64,000 nucleotides of DNA from Urophycis tenuis (Eukaryota > Chordata > Actinopteri > Gadiformes > Phycidae), in assembly GCA_036785325.1 (NCBI GenBank), contig JAXIVH010000012.1, positions 1,602,001-1,666,000 of the forward strand, in the 5' to 3' direction. Positions 1 through 11,327 of this stretch are shown here, piece after piece. The position numbers and the translations under genes are program-made. Below the pieces are notes generated by a model. It saw only the letters and a program-made list of their open reading frames with translations. It was not told the origin of the DNA and did no database searches. The stretch's first letter is position 1, and every line of letters starts with the position of its first letter.

Positions 1-569
1 GGTGGAAACATGATGCGGTGCCCTAAGGTGCCCTTACGATGATCCAGACTTGGTGTCCCGTATGGGTGCCCTGTCTGTTGTGATGAAGTATCCTCTACGT
101 TAATCCTATGTGATAGTGTCCCAAAGGGTGCACCTTCCAGTGGAGAAATGGGTACAGTGCTGTATAGGACACTTCTACAGGTGAGAGAACATCATGAGGT
201 GCTCCTCCAAAGGAGAAGTGAGAGATCCCTCTCTCCCCTGGAGAATATTTGATATGGTGCCAATACAATAAATTCTTCTGGAGGTTCCCTACAGGCGCCT
301 TTCTGATGACAACTGAACAACTCACAAGGGTTACTCACTCAAGGTGAGGGTTAGTAAACCTAACCCCCTTTGATGCCCCTACAAGTGAGAAAACCAGATG
401 AAGTTCCCTTGCAATGGAGAGAAAAGAAATCCCATGAAGACAATGAGATGCAGTCCCTCCAACAATCTGCCCTCTGCAGGTGTTCACTGACCACAGGTCT
501 ATGGCTCCCTGTGTGGCTTCACGTTGAATCAGGAGCGTCATGCCCATGCTGCCCTTTTACTGCCTCTAA
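1..569. other. Unassigned sequence left of camk2a exon 6
   Basis: No exon, transposon or RNA gene was recognised. Words such as GGTGCCC, AAGTTCCCTTG and TGGAGAA recur irregularly, which suggests a very decayed tandem repeat of about 35-40 bp. The next camk2a exon (number 7) was not found here and must lie further left, outside the window. Short open frames in this stretch show no similarity I can name. Confidence 0.4.
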
Positions 570-693
570 AATCCTAACATTGCTACACAAACTTTGTAAC
601 ATCACTACCCTCACATTGTTACATCCCAACCGTAACATTGTGACATCACCACCCTCACATTGTGACATCACAACTCTAACATTGTGACATCAC
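570..693. repeat. Short minisatellite, about 31-bp unit
   Basis: About four imperfect copies of a unit built on TAACATTGTGACATCAC separated by ACCCTCACATTG-type spacers. It ends just before a tRNA-derived SINE. A related piece (ACATCACAACCCTTACATT) appears again near 940-960, on the other side of the SINE, so the SINE may have inserted into this repeat. Confidence 0.6.
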
Positions 694-695
694 AC

Positions 696-930
696 TAGTT
701 GGGGCGGCGGTGGCTCAGTGGGTAGAGCGGATGGACAGAGCAGGTCGGTGGTTCGATTCCCCTCCTCCAACTGTCCGCATGTCAAAGTGTCCTTGATCAA
801 GAAACTGAACCACAACTTGCTCCCCAAGTACATAGCAGCTCACTGCTCCTATGTACCATAGGATGGGTCAAATGCAGAGAACACATTTCTTTCCCATATC
901 TAATAAATATTGAGAATGTCCAAAGTTGAA
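696..930 (+). mobile_element. tRNA-derived SINE
   Basis: The left end has a Pol III A-box-like GGCTCAGTGGGTAGAGC and a B-box-like GGTTCGATTCC at tRNA-like spacing. They are followed by the CCTCCAACTGTCCGCATGTC segment shared with other SINEs in this window and by an unrelated body containing AAATGCAGAGAACACATTTC. This is the layout of fish tRNA-headed SINEs. The 3' body differs from the copy at 35447-35608, so two subfamilies share a head. The right border is approximate. Confidence 0.75.
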
Positions 931-1047
931 TCTAATCACAACATCACAACCCTTACATTTGACAGTCACAGTTTACACATGAGTGATGATTGAAGGTAAA
1001 ATCATAACATTTTGAATATGAATAGATGGTAAATATTCAGGTTGTAC

Positions 1048-1120
1048 CTTGAGGTCGCGGTGAACGACACCCATCTGGTGACAGTGAAGGACTGCCTCCA
1101 ATATCTGCTGAATACAGTGG
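1048..1120 (-). CDS. camk2a: camk2a exon 6 (catalytic loop)
   Basis: 73 bp. Encodes HCIQQILEAVLHCHQMGVV then HRDLK, with the catalytic aspartate. Acceptor TCCAG, donor AAG|GTACAA. It starts after two bases of a split Ser codon and ends on a codon boundary. The EAVLHCHQMGVV segment is the alpha/beta type, not the delta/gamma type. Confidence 0.96.
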
Positions 1121-1267
1121 CTGGAATAACAAACAGGCTGGTGTCCATTACCCAGACAAAGGACAGGCTTAGAAAGGCATTTTCATGGACAGTTTAGGGC
1201 TTAGGCTCAGTCTATAGGTCAGGGTCAGGGGTCAGGGTGAGGGGCTAGGAGGAAGTACGTTCACTCA

Positions 1268-1679
<412 letters not shown>

Positions 1680-1693
1680 GAGAGAACACTCAC

Positions 1694-1748
1694 AGGTCAA
1701 ATATCAGGTAATGATGGCCCTCCTCTGAGATACTGTCATGTAGACGGA
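1694..1748 (-). CDS. camk2a: camk2a exon 4
   Basis: 55 bp. Encodes RLHDSISEEGHHYLIFDL with split codons at both ends; acceptor TTTTAG, donor ACCT|GTGAGT. GHHYLIFDL is the residue pattern that separates CAMK2A from the GFHYLVFDL paralogues. Confidence 0.96.
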
Positions 1749-2089
1749 CTAAAAGAAAAAAGAAAAAAAAAATTGAAATAAGAAGAACATAGAAAGCTCA
1801 TGATCAGCACCTTGTTGGCACCAGGACGCTGATGACACAGACCATTGATGAGATCAGGTTAGTTAAGGTTAGTTAAGGAATATACTGTATATAAGGAACT
1901 GTTGTCTACCAAACTCCCAAAGCCATGGGTCAATATTCAAACTCACAAAGTCTAATCCCACTGCTATACATGAACATAACTACTTAGTCACCAGATGTCT
2001 GTTACTTGTTATTTCCGTAATACCGCTACAATCTCTACCTCCACTTGCACTATCTGTTTATTGTTTACTGTTGTTACTTACTGTTTACT

Positions 2090-2266
2090 ACTGTCACTTT
2101 AATTACTACTGCTACTTTTTCAATATTTCACTACTCATGAACAAAACTGCACCTAAATCGCTCCTTTGCACTTCTGGTTAGAACGCTAATTACATATCGT
2201 TGTATCTGTACTTGTACTCCGCAAAATGTTAATAAAGTTGAATCTAATCTAATCTAATCTAATGTA
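2090..2266 (+). mobile_element. LINE 3' tail fragment (Rex1/L2-like), plus orientation
   Basis: Ends in GCACTTCTGGTTAGAACG, TGTACTTGTACTC, then AATAAAGTTGAATC and a short (TCTAA)n tail. The same tail occurs at 14250-14626, 14989-15403 and, on the minus strand, at 20158-20430, where it belongs to a LINE with a reverse transcriptase ORF. It lies in camk2a intron 3. Confidence 0.75.
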
Positions 2267-2488
2267 GCTGCTAGTCTATAATAGATTAGTCTGCATTGGT
2301 AAAGTTAGCGCTAAAGATACAGACGGCTACACGTGAGAAGCTACCTGGTAGGAAGAGCTGAGGTGTTATCAACAACATGTCCACTTTCAGTTGTCCTCAC
2401 AGGGACTTCTGTCATACGACTCATAAGAACCTGCAAGCCAGAGGGTCTCATGCTGGTCCCTGAGCATCGATCACCTCCACCAGATACC

Positions 2489-2585
2489 ACAGGTTCTGTG
2501 TGGCTCGCCCACACAGGTTCTGTGTGGCTCGCCCACACAGGTTCTGTGTGGCTCGCCCACACAGGTTCTGTGTGGCTCGCCCACA
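2489..2585. repeat. 24-bp minisatellite, four near-perfect copies
   Basis: The unit is ACAGGTTCTGTGTGGCTCGC plus CCAC, repeated head to tail in camk2a intron 3. Because 24 is a multiple of three it gives a repeating open frame on both strands, which I do not regard as coding. Confidence 0.9.
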
Positions 2586-3695
2586 ATAGTCATCGTTTGG
2601 TTATTATTCCATTCAATCTAAATTCACTTTCACCAACCCTGTGTGAGCTTCATTTCATATGTTAAAAAAGAACTTTACTGAGGCCGGACCAGAAGTACTC
2701 CACCATTACGAAGATGGGGAATGGCGCATGCGGGCAGACCAGCCAGAAGGATGAAGCAGTCATTTAGATGCAAGATGACAAGAGCCTGGACTAAACCCTG
2801 GGTGGTCTTCAGGGTGAGGAGTATCCTCCTGAAGTTGTGGAGCATGAATCTGCAGGAGTGTTGTCAGCAGTGATGTCAGCTTGAAGGACATCTGGTGGTG
2901 TCACCCAGGCTGCTGGCTGATGTTGATGGAGAGTCTTGTTCAGTCTCGTTAAAATTGAGCTTTAGGTGGTTTTTCCACACACTTCTACAGTCACCAGTCA
3001 ACGTTAGGGTTAGTTCGTTGTCCATGTGAAACCTTCACTTTCTCTCAGAACGTCTGTGTTTTAGAAAAGTTTACTAGAGCTGCCTTTGTGTTCGCTTTTA
3101 GCAAAACAGTCTGCATGGGTAGTTAGGGTTACTCTATGTGGATATTAGGTTGAGTCTATACAGATAATTAGGGTTGGTCTACACGGATAGTCAGGGTTAG
3201 GCTATATGGATAGTTAGGGTGAGTTTATGTGGATAGTGAGGGTTAGTTATATGGATAGTTAGGGTAAGTCTGATAGTTAGGGTTAGTTAAATGGAAAGTT
3301 AGGGTTAGTTATATGGAGAGTTAGTGTTAGTTTAGGTTACGCCATTGAAAGACGTCAAACAAATCAAACACAACGGAACCCAAACTGGAAGAGAGATCAG
3401 AACCAGAACCTGGCAGTGTTTGTGTAACAGGTTCTGTATTTATGATGCATTATCCCATGATCAAACAATGCAGCTGATATGAAAGTGTTTATATAAGCCA
3501 TGCCTACCATGATATGATGATACACTTGATATTGTTAATAAGAGCAAACACAAAATGAAATACATTCTCTCCTCATCACCATGGAAACACAAAACAGTTC
3601 TCTCCTCATCACCATGGAAACACAGAACAGTGGTCTTCTCTCCCTTCACCTCTGAATCCTGAAGAGTCCACCTTTCACAAATATGCATGTATGTT
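2586..3695. repeat. camk2a intron 3 filler with degenerate telomere-like minisatellite
   Basis: 3110-3335 holds about ten degenerate units around GATAGTTAGGGTTAGTCTAT. 3565-3625 holds two copies of a 35-38-bp unit with TCTCCTCATCACCATGGAAA. No exon or named transposon was seen between 2600 and 3100. Confidence 0.6.
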
Positions 3696-3704
3696 CACAC
3701 ACAG

Positions 3705-3705
<1 letters not shown>

Positions 3706-3784
<79 letters not shown>
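3706..3784. repeat. (CA)n microsatellite
   Basis: About 79 bp of uninterrupted CA dinucleotides in camk2a intron 3. A short (TA)n follows at 3856-3874 and a (TTTG)n at 4016-4036. Confidence 0.98.
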
Positions 3785-3787
<3 letters not shown>

Positions 3788-4120
3788 AGGAGGATGTGTA
3801 GGAGGATGAAGCAGAGACAAGCACTCATCCCGTTTCATTTGACCTCTTTTCATTTTATATATATATATATATATGCTGTCAGTTGAAGCATGCTGAACAT
3901 CAGAACTCTATCCAGAAGGATTCCTCTAGTCTTGACACCTTCTTAGGTATCATGAGAGAATACTAGTTCATGTGTGGGTATCATGAAATGATGTTTACTG
4001 AGGGGAGTGGCACCTGTTTGTTTGTTTGTTTGTTTATCAATAGTAATACTACAAGTACATAGTAGTAATACTAGTAGTTAGTCGTAATAGTAGCACTATA
4101 TAGAATCCAGTAAAACTCAC

Positions 4121-4180
4121 CAATGTTTGGGTGTTTCAGTAAGCGACAGATCCTCGCCTCCCGGTCCAACTTCTGGTGGT
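4121..4180 (-). CDS. camk2a: camk2a exon 3
   Basis: 60 bp. Encodes HQKLDREARICRLLKHPNI plus split codons (D at the start, V at the end). Acceptor CTGTAG, donor ATTG|GTGAGT. Asp replaces the usual Glu in KLEREA, a conservative change. Confidence 0.96.
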
Positions 4181-4280
4181 CTACAGGACAGGGTTAGGGT
4201 TAGGGTTAGTTATTAGTTATTACACTGTAGGGTTAGGGTTAGTTATTAGTTATTACACTGTTATTACACTGTTATTACAC

Positions 4281-4321
<41 letters not shown>

Positions 4322-4403
4322 TATGATATCTATATAAATAATAATAATAATAATATAGTTACAGGACAGGGTTAGGGTTAGGGTTAGTTATTAGTTATTA
4401 CAC

Positions 4404-4465
<62 letters not shown>

Positions 4466-4554
4466 TATGATATCTATATACATAATAATAATAATAATAT
4501 AGTTACAGGACAGGGTTAGGGTTAGGATATTATGATATCTATATAAATAATAAT

Positions 4555-4645
<91 letters not shown>

Positions 4646-4650
4646 TAGTT
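4181..4650. repeat. Microsatellite block beside the camk2a exon 3 acceptor
   Basis: TACAGGACAGGGTTAGGG abuts the exon 3 acceptor and recurs near 4361 and 4504, separated by (TTA)n, TATGATATCTATATA and (AAC)n/(AAT)n tracts. Block duplications of roughly 150-180 bp are visible. GGTTAG hexamers resemble telomeric repeat. Confidence 0.8.
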
Positions 4651-5010
4651 ACATTTACATTTACATTTAGGGCATTTAGCAGACACTTTTATCCAAAGCG
4701 ACTTACAAAGAGTACGTTTCACAGAAGAAGGTGAAACATTTCATTTCTGTTAATGCAGTAAGAAAGTCACCAGAACAAGTTTCAAGCATTTCAATTGCTA
4801 GGTTAACCATTGCTAGTATACAACATCTCTGATGTAAGTGCCAAGTTACAAAGAGCTATTGAAGTGCCAAGACGTACAACAACTAACAGGATTTTTTTTT
4901 TAAAATATATATCAATATAAATATGGATGTTATGCAGGGTTCAGGTGAACTCTGAACAAGTGAGTCTTGAGTCTCTTCCGGAAGATGGGGAGTGACTCTG
5001 CAGTCCTAAT
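4648..5010 (-). mobile_element. L2-type LINE 3' fragment
   Basis: Read on the minus strand it encodes the end of an L2 reverse transcriptase ORF (SLPIFRKRLKTHLFRVHLNPA then stop, about 4930-5000). A 3' UTR follows, ending in AAGTCGCTTTGGATAAAAG, TGTCTGCTAAATGCCC and ATGTAA repeats. That tail is also carried by the window's SINEs. Related fragments are at 12645-12790 (plus) and 19866-20120 (minus). Confidence 0.8.
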
Positions 5011-5317
5011 AGCATAAATAATATACTATTACCCTATAAACTAGGTTGTCCTGGGTCATTCTCTCAGTGTTTCTGATGAGTTGAGGAATATTGAGAATTC
5101 AGTTGTCAAAATCTTAGACAAATTATTCTATATTTAGAGAATTAGATATTATTAAGTATCATATATTTTATGTAATACTTATAAATATTATAGCATATAA
5201 CATGTTTTTTTAAGTATTATATTTAATATATTATACACAATTTATAATATATACTCGTATTTTAATATGGTTTATCAAAGGTATTGTTATTTAACATATA
5301 ATACGTACTCAATACAA

Positions 5318-5484
5318 CACTTAAGGACTTCCGCGTCGACGCGACGCTGGGGGACGGCGGACCCACCACGGCGGACCCTTTGCGGACCCTTTACGTCCTC
5401 GACGCGCACCTCCCCAAATCCAAGACGCGCGTCGAGGCGACGCCGTCCCAACGCGTTGGCTTTGGCTGTGATTGGTCCGCGAAT

Positions 5485-5517
<33 letters not shown>

Positions 5518-5770
5518 TGTCGCCAATCAGTAATCAGAAACTTTTGCCTTCATTTCTGTAAACTTTTTTTAACTCGCTAGTAATCCGTATGTAATGACCA
5601 GAATGGTCATTCTGGTCCCTCTACCGGTGTGGCAATGAATTGCATTTCGAGACGTAAACCCCACGCAATCCCTCCGCAGAAGTATCACGGGCTCGTCATG
5701 ACGGCGTCCGAGCAACGGCGTGGCCATTGCGTGATCACGACCCCTACGCAGAAGCATAAACCAGCCTTTA
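5318..5770. mobile_element. Probable Harbinger/ISL2EU-like MITE
   Basis: A GC-rich island in AT-rich intron DNA. The outer ends are partly inverted: ACTTCCGCGTCGACGCGACG at the left, GCTTCTGCGTAGGGGTCG on the minus strand at the right. The interior has further CTTCTGCG-type motifs and a (TA)n(TG)n tract at 5485-5515. From memory, TTATACTTCTGCGT-type ends are common in fish PIF/Harbinger-related MITEs. No clear target duplication was seen, so the family is an inference. Confidence 0.45.
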
Positions 5771-5791
5771 CAATACAATACTGGCCTGCCT

Positions 5792-5840
5792 CCTGGTTCT
5801 ACTGACCTCTAGTGGTGAGTATACTGGTGATGATCTTCAG
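5792..5840 (-). pseudogene. Decayed copy of camk2a exon 2 3' end and donor
   Basis: On the minus strand AAGATCATCA, then ACTCACCACTAGAG followed by GTCAGTAG, repeats the end of camk2a exon 2 and its donor (8131-8180) with a few changes. It lies 2.3 kb downstream in intron 2. There is no acceptor or upstream exon part, so it is a splice-donor-bearing fragment rather than a full duplicate exon. Confidence 0.6.
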
Positions 5841-5936
5841 TGCATTATATAAGTATGATAGGGGCATAATATGGGATTATAGGAGTATTATGTGGTATAT
5901 TGTGCTTCACAACATGAAAAAGACACTGTTCTCAAT

Positions 5937-6640
5937 GGGTAGACACTGAAGGGATGCTAGTGGAGTAACGTTCTCGAGCCAGATGCTAAGCACTGAAGGG
6001 ATGCTAGTCGAGTTACGTTCTCGAGCTGTATGCTAACCACTGAAGGGATGCTAGTGGAGTAACGTTCTCGAGCTGTATGCTAAGCACTGAAGGGATGCTA
6101 GTGGAGTAACATTCTCAAATGTATGCTAACCACTGACGGGATGCTAGTGGAGTAACGTTCTCGAGCTGTATGCTAACCACTGAAGGGATGCTAGTGGAGT
6201 AAGATTCTCAAATGTATGCTAACCACTGAAGGGATGCTAGTGGAGTGACGTTCTCAAGCTGTATGCTAACCACTGAAGGAATGCTAGTGGAGTAACGTTC
6301 TCGAGCTGTATGCTAACCACTGAAGGGATGCTAGTGGAGTAAGATTCTCAAATGTATTCTAACCACTGAAAGGATGCTAGTGGAGTAACGTTCTCGGGCT
6401 GTATGCTAACCAATGAAGGGATGCTAGTGGAGTAACGTTCTTGAGGTGTATGCTAACCACTGAAGGGATTCTAGTGGAGTAACGTTCTCGAGGTGTATGC
6501 TAACCACTGAAGGGATGCTAGTGGAGTAACATTCTCAAATGTATGCTAACCACTGAAGGGATGCTAGTGGAGTAACGTTCTCGAGCTGTATGCTAACCAC
6601 TAAAGGGATGCTAGTGGAGTAACATTCTCGGGCTCCTTCT
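5937..6640. repeat. About 45-bp minisatellite, some 15 copies
   Basis: The unit carries CACTGAAGGGATGCTAGTGG, AGTAACGTTCTCGAGCTG and TATGCTAAC. CG-containing and CG-less variants alternate. In camk2a intron 2. Confidence 0.92.
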
Positions 6641-8130
6641 ATAGTCATCAGCAGCCTGGCAGCAGATTTTTTTTACAAATTGAAGGCAGGACATTTGTTT
6701 GTGATTAAGGCTGGAATAAAGGGAATTACAATAAGCAAGTTATAAAGAGATGCATGCATAATCACCTTTCCTGTGTATTTCGATTAGGCTACAGATCATT
6801 CTAAGATTCCTGACCATGGTTTTTACATGAGGTGTCAAAAAGCCAAGATTGTTTTGAATGGTGGGGACAATAACCACAATCTCTTTTATTTTCATCGAGT
6901 CGTAAATCGTTCTCAGACATCCAGTCTTTGATTTATGCCAGGCAGTTCTGTAGTGAGTGAGATAATGTTGGATCATTTGGTGTCTTGTGAATCATACATA
7001 TACACTTGTGTATCATCTGCAAATCAATGGCAAGAGATCTCATGTTTAAGGATAATGTTACCTGGAAGCATATAAAGAAGGAACAGAATTGAAAACAGAC
7101 CAATTTCACCTGCCAAGCGCTGATGAGTCGTACAGCTTGAGCGGCTAATCTAGACATTTGTAATTGACTATTATTATCATTTTCAAAATATAAACCAACT
7201 CATGTTGCATCCATCTTAGAATCCTTCTGGTGTCTAACATGTCTCCATCTCTTTACGAATTGGTTTCATGTGTACTAACCCTCGGCACTCAGGGACAGTA
7301 CATACATACACAACAAAACGTTACCACCTGGAAAATACATTTCAAAGGTGAACAGACTGGCTGTAGCGTTGTGGCCGGAGAAGCCAGTAATTTGATTTAC
7401 CATGTTTCCTTAATCTCCGATGACATGGTCATTTTCTGATTTAATACAGTTTATTTGTTATACCTCCTTTAAGAGCAGACCCTTAAGTACCAACCCTATT
7501 GTTAAAACGGTTTGAATTCATGATAATTATAATGCAGCTGTCTTTGGGGGCCAATCTTAAAGCACCACAGCTTCAGGAAGAAGTGAGTACATAAAGAGAG
7601 TCCACAGGGAAGGCTCTCTTAAGGAGCAGTGTTCAAGTTCAAGGTACAGTATGTTCAAAACAGTCCAAAGACTGGAGTACTGTATGGTGCTGAGGGAGTG
7701 AGGTCCAGTGCTTTAGGGTGCTGATGGACTGATGTCCAAAACCTGGAATGCTTTAGGGTGCTGAGGGAGTGAGTGTGCTCTTTCAGTAGTGGTTATACAG
7801 TGGCATGCAATAAGCTGGAGGAAAAATGACCTGTTGCAAAGGAATAGTTACTAATTTACAGAATGCTAGTCAACAGTCAGTAATGTCTTTGTCAAAGGAC
7901 ATCTAGAGAGCAGGTCGTAGATTTCAAGTACAGTGTCTGAGTATTTTATGGTATTATATGAGCATTATGGTATTATAGGAGTATTCAATTATATTCATCA
8001 TTTGGTATTGCAGGAGTATGGGATTATTATATGGTATAGAAATACTAACTATAATAACAGGTATTCTACAATATTTTAGGAGGATTAAATTGTACTATAC
8101 AAGTATTACACAGTATTATAAGAGTACAAA
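6641..8130. other. camk2a intron 2, mostly unassigned
   Basis: On the minus strand near 6740-6976 a frame with NNLGFLTPHVKTMVRNLRMI weakly resembles an L2 reverse transcriptase segment (NLGV..D..L....H.K), so an old LINE fossil is possible. 7660-7780 has short repeats of GTGCTGAGGGAGTGAG. 7940-8130 is a degenerate GTATTAT-rich stretch. No exon was found. Confidence 0.35.
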
Positions 8131-8144
8131 ATGGCTCTACTGAC

Positions 8145-8239
8145 CTCTAGTGGTGAGTTTCTTGGTGTTGATGATCTTGGCTGCGTACTCCTGGCCAGAC
8201 AGCACCTTGACGCAGCGGCGGACAATGGAGAAGGCTCCT
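8145..8239 (-). CDS. camk2a: camk2a exon 2 (ATP-binding loop)
   Basis: 95 bp. Encodes GAFSIVRRCVKVLSGQ then EYAAKIINTKKLTTR, including the glycine-rich loop and the ATP-anchoring lysine. Acceptor TGTCAG, donor AGAG|GTCAGT. TTR replaces the usual SAR before the split Asp codon. A copy of the donor region lies at 5792-5840. Confidence 0.96.
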
Positions 8240-8406
8240 CTGACAGAAGCACAACATTACATTACTCAATACACTGCAGGGTCACATGCCAAGGAGAGGC
8301 CTTCCTGTCTGAGGGAGGGCAGCTCAGACGTGTCCACAGCTTCAGGTGGTGTGTTGACAGGAGATGTCAGCCAGACACACAGAAATCCCCATTGCTACCT
8401 GGGTTT

Positions 8407-9136
8407 TAGACTAAACTACACTAGAGAGGTGCTAGTCTCTGTAGCGCCCACACACCAAGACGACTGCCCGATCGCAGTCGGGCTATAATCTCACCGATTC
8501 GGTTAAAAAAAAGAGGACAACAGACTACAGCTTGCGTGAGATGTAAAGTCTCCAAAACAGCAGGCGCCGCTAATCTGTATTGTGGTCCAAAAAAACAACA
8601 AAAACCAGGAAATAGCAGGACCTCTCTCTAGACCAAAACACAGAGAACGGTGTTGTAATTACTTGCTGAACGGAAAATCAAATTAAAACGATGCAAAGAA
8701 TGTTGAGAGAGTGTGTCGAAATTGTCTGCGCTTTCACTGTTTATCTCACTTCCAGGCTTCACTGGCTAGTCAAGCCCTCCACCAATCAGACTGGTAAAGA
8801 CTCAACGACTATAGTGGCCCATTACACACGTTGAATTGGCTGGAAACAATGCCGATGACATTAACGAGAACCGATTTTCGGTGCGGTGTGTGGGCGCCTT
8901 TAACCAAGACTGGAGCAGTCTGTCTGCAGTCTGGACCATCCTACATCAGAGGAGTCGGTCTGGTCTAGACTAGTACACTCTCGACTGTCTGGAGCTCAGA
9001 CTAGACCATAGTCTACGCTGGACCAGACTGGACAGAGTGGACCTGTTGGGTTAAGAGTTCCCAACCCCAGGTAAAGGCTGGACCGGATCAAGCTGGGCCG
9101 GATCAGACCAGCTGAAGGCCAACAGCTCCGAGTTCA
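8407..9136 (-). pseudogene. Partial duplicate of the sra1 3' end inside camk2a intron 1
   Basis: The flanking parts 8407-8440 and 8899-9136 match the sra1 last exon and 3' UTR (11580-11900), including AACCAAGACTGGAGCAGTCT and GACCAGCTGAAGGCCAACAG. The C-terminal frame ELLAFSWSDP...DPVQPLP to a stop is kept at the right end. The match is split by a MITE-like insert at 8443-8898. Only the sra1 terminus is present, so this is a non-functional segment with the same orientation as sra1. Confidence 0.8.
8443..8898. mobile_element. MITE-like insert with GGCGCCCACACACC inverted ends
   Basis: The left end reads AGCGCCCACACACC and the right end GGTGTGTGGGCGCCT, an inverted repeat of about 14 bp. The insert interrupts the duplicated sra1 segment, and the parental sequence at 11600-11625 lacks it, which gives a natural empty-site comparison. 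The transposon family was not recognised. Confidence 0.7.
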
Positions 9137-9139
9137 ACC

Positions 9140-9545
9140 TGAAAAAAACGGAATTAGTTATTTGTCATTTTTACAACTTTGGTAGGAAAAGCAAATGACA
9201 GACCCAGTGACTTAGTGTGCAGAGCGAAGAGGATGGGACCTAGAACAGAACCCTGAGGGACCCCAGTAGTGAGTCTCCAAGATTCAGACACAGATCCTTT
9301 CCAGGTTACCCTGTACGAGCGGCCTGTGGGGTAGGATGTGAACAAAGTGCAGAGCCTGAGATCCCCAGTTCTCGGAGGGTGGAGAGGAGGATCTGGTGTT
9401 TTGCTGAATTGAAGGATGCTGGGAGGGTTAGCAGAATGACAAGGAGGAGAGGGAGGCTGTTCAAGCAGTTTGAAGCTCCTCGGTGATGAGAAGGAGGGCA
9501 GACTCAGTTGAGTGGCCTGCCATGAATCCAGACTAATGAGTGCCC
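9140..9545 (-). mobile_element. L2-type LINE reverse transcriptase fragment
   Basis: Minus-strand translation gives GHSTESALLLITEELQTA, then ILLSTLRELGISGSAL, then YPTGRSYRVTWKGS and LTTGVPQGSVLGPILFALH. These are fingers/palm segments of an L2 RT (the GVPQGSVLGP motif), broken by frameshifts and a stop. 5' and 3' parts are missing. It sits next to the duplicated sra1 segment in camk2a intron 1. Confidence 0.8.
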
Positions 9546-10620
9546 TGAAGGTTGTTCTGCACCCTTCTGGAGATATGGAAGTAGTTGGGAAAGGAATGGA
9601 AGCTCAGGTGTTGGCCCCCAAAAGAGGGCTCACCTGCGTTGCTTTAAGAGTGTTCGGGAAAACAACCAGTTGTCAAAGAGCTGATGAGAATGGCGAGGAC
9701 AGGAAGGAGGTTGGGAGCAAAAGACTGAAAAACGTGAGCTCTATAGACCTACAGAATCTGACCTGCTACTCCCTAGGAGTGGTGTTAGCTGCTAGGACCA
9801 CCACCACCATACAACTCCTATGGGTAGTGTTAGCTGCTAGGACCACCACCACCATACAACTCCTATGGGTAGTGTTAGCATGGTGGTGGAAAGGAGAGAT
9901 TTTAAAAGCTTTTCTGAAGAAAACATTTCAGAAAATAAAAATAAAATAGTATAAAATTATACATATGTATATATCTATCTCTATATCTATATACTGTATA
10001 TATATGCATACATACATACATACATACAAACTGCATTTATTCATAATCTAAATATTAAAAATACAGTAAAAATAACACATACAAGAAGCAGCATAAAACA
10101 TAGTGCTTTATATTTGAGTACTTTCTACTCTTGTATACAACTTGCCAGGGCTGCTCCTCCTCTGCTCACCCACCTACACCTTATGTAACTCACTGAGTTG
10201 CCTGCGCGTGCACGTCTCTGTGCGCATGTGTAGGTGGAGTGTCTGTGTGTGCATGTGTGTAGGTGGAGAGTGTGTCTGTGTGTGCATGTGTGTGTGTAGG
10301 TGGAGAGTGGGATGGGGTCAGAAGGGTCTTTCACTCTCCTTTCTCCATCTCTCCTCCTACCTTCTCTACCTGATCTACAAGCTATGCTTTAAAGCTCCAT
10401 CCTAGAATGCACTTTCTAGATTGTTCTGGCATGAAGGACTCGATATGTTGATATACAAAATATAGAATAAATCAATCTAAATCTTAATCTAAATAATTGT
10501 GTTGAACAGGGATGATGTTTCCATGGTGATAATAACAAGAACATAAATGGGTTTCCATGGTGATAATAACAGGAACATTAATGAGTTTCCATGGTGATAA
10601 TGTCGATATATAATATATAA
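9546..10620. repeat. camk2a intron 1: short minisatellites, no exon
   Basis: 9779-9890 has two and a half copies of a 45-bp unit with TGTTAGCTGCTAGGACCACC. 10205-10310 has a GT-rich unit (GTGTGTAGGTGGAGAGTG). 10525-10605 has two to three copies of a unit with TTTCCATGGTGATAAT. 9546-9775 is unassigned. Confidence 0.6.
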
Positions 10621-10625
10621 CTTAC

Positions 10626-10687
10626 TTCCCCAGTTCCTCAAACATCTGGAACTCCTCTGTGAAGCGGGTGCAGATTACAGTCGTCAT
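10626..10687 (-). CDS. camk2a: camk2a exon 1 with start codon
   Basis: The 62-bp coding part starts at ATG 10687 in a favourable context (CACCATGA). Encodes MTTVICTRFTEEFQMFEELG and two bases of Lys; donor GGGGAA|GTAAG. Length and TRFTEEF..FEELGK match the first coding exon of CAMK2A. The 5' UTR and promoter lie to the right. Confidence 0.95.
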
Positions 10688-11261
10688 GGTGATGGGGGTT
10701 GGGTTAGATGTTTCCTCTGAGATGAAGCACAGGCAGTCCGATCACTCTTTCACAATCTACCTAAATATCTGTATATATATATATATATATTAAAAAAAAA
10801 TATATATATATCTATATATCCATATCCCTCCCTCCCACTATCTCCCTGTTATTACTAAAACAATACCTCCTATCCCCCTGTTATAACTAAAACAATACCT
10901 CCTATCTCTCGGTTAAACTAAAATAAGAGTCCGTTGAGAAAGACAGCCATCCGTGGCTCAAGCAGGAAAGAGGGATGAAGGATGTAGGGAGAAAGAGAAG
11001 AAGATTGAAAGAGAGAAAGGCTTTCTGTCGTTTGAGCCCTCCCAATCAACTTCCTTATCAACCAATCGCAACAGACTTTCTCTTTGCCTTGCTCTCATGC
11101 ACACATACACAGTCCAACTGTCGCCATAGCAACAGCCTCCTTTCTCCTGAAAAGACAGACGGAGAGCGAGAACACAGAAACCTAAAATATACAACATTTA
11201 AATATATATCCAGACAAGTACATATAGAAAGATAGAAGACATACATACTCATTAATGTGTG

Positions 11262-11327
<66 letters not shown>

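Noticed and set aside
5937..6640. CRISPR-like regular repeats
   Set aside because: There are no unique spacers of constant length between identical repeats; this is head-to-tail minisatellite in a vertebrate intron.
10125..10405. Cys/Val-rich frame near 10142-10405
   Set aside because: Derived from a GT-rich repeat in camk2a intron 1; no similarity or splice support.
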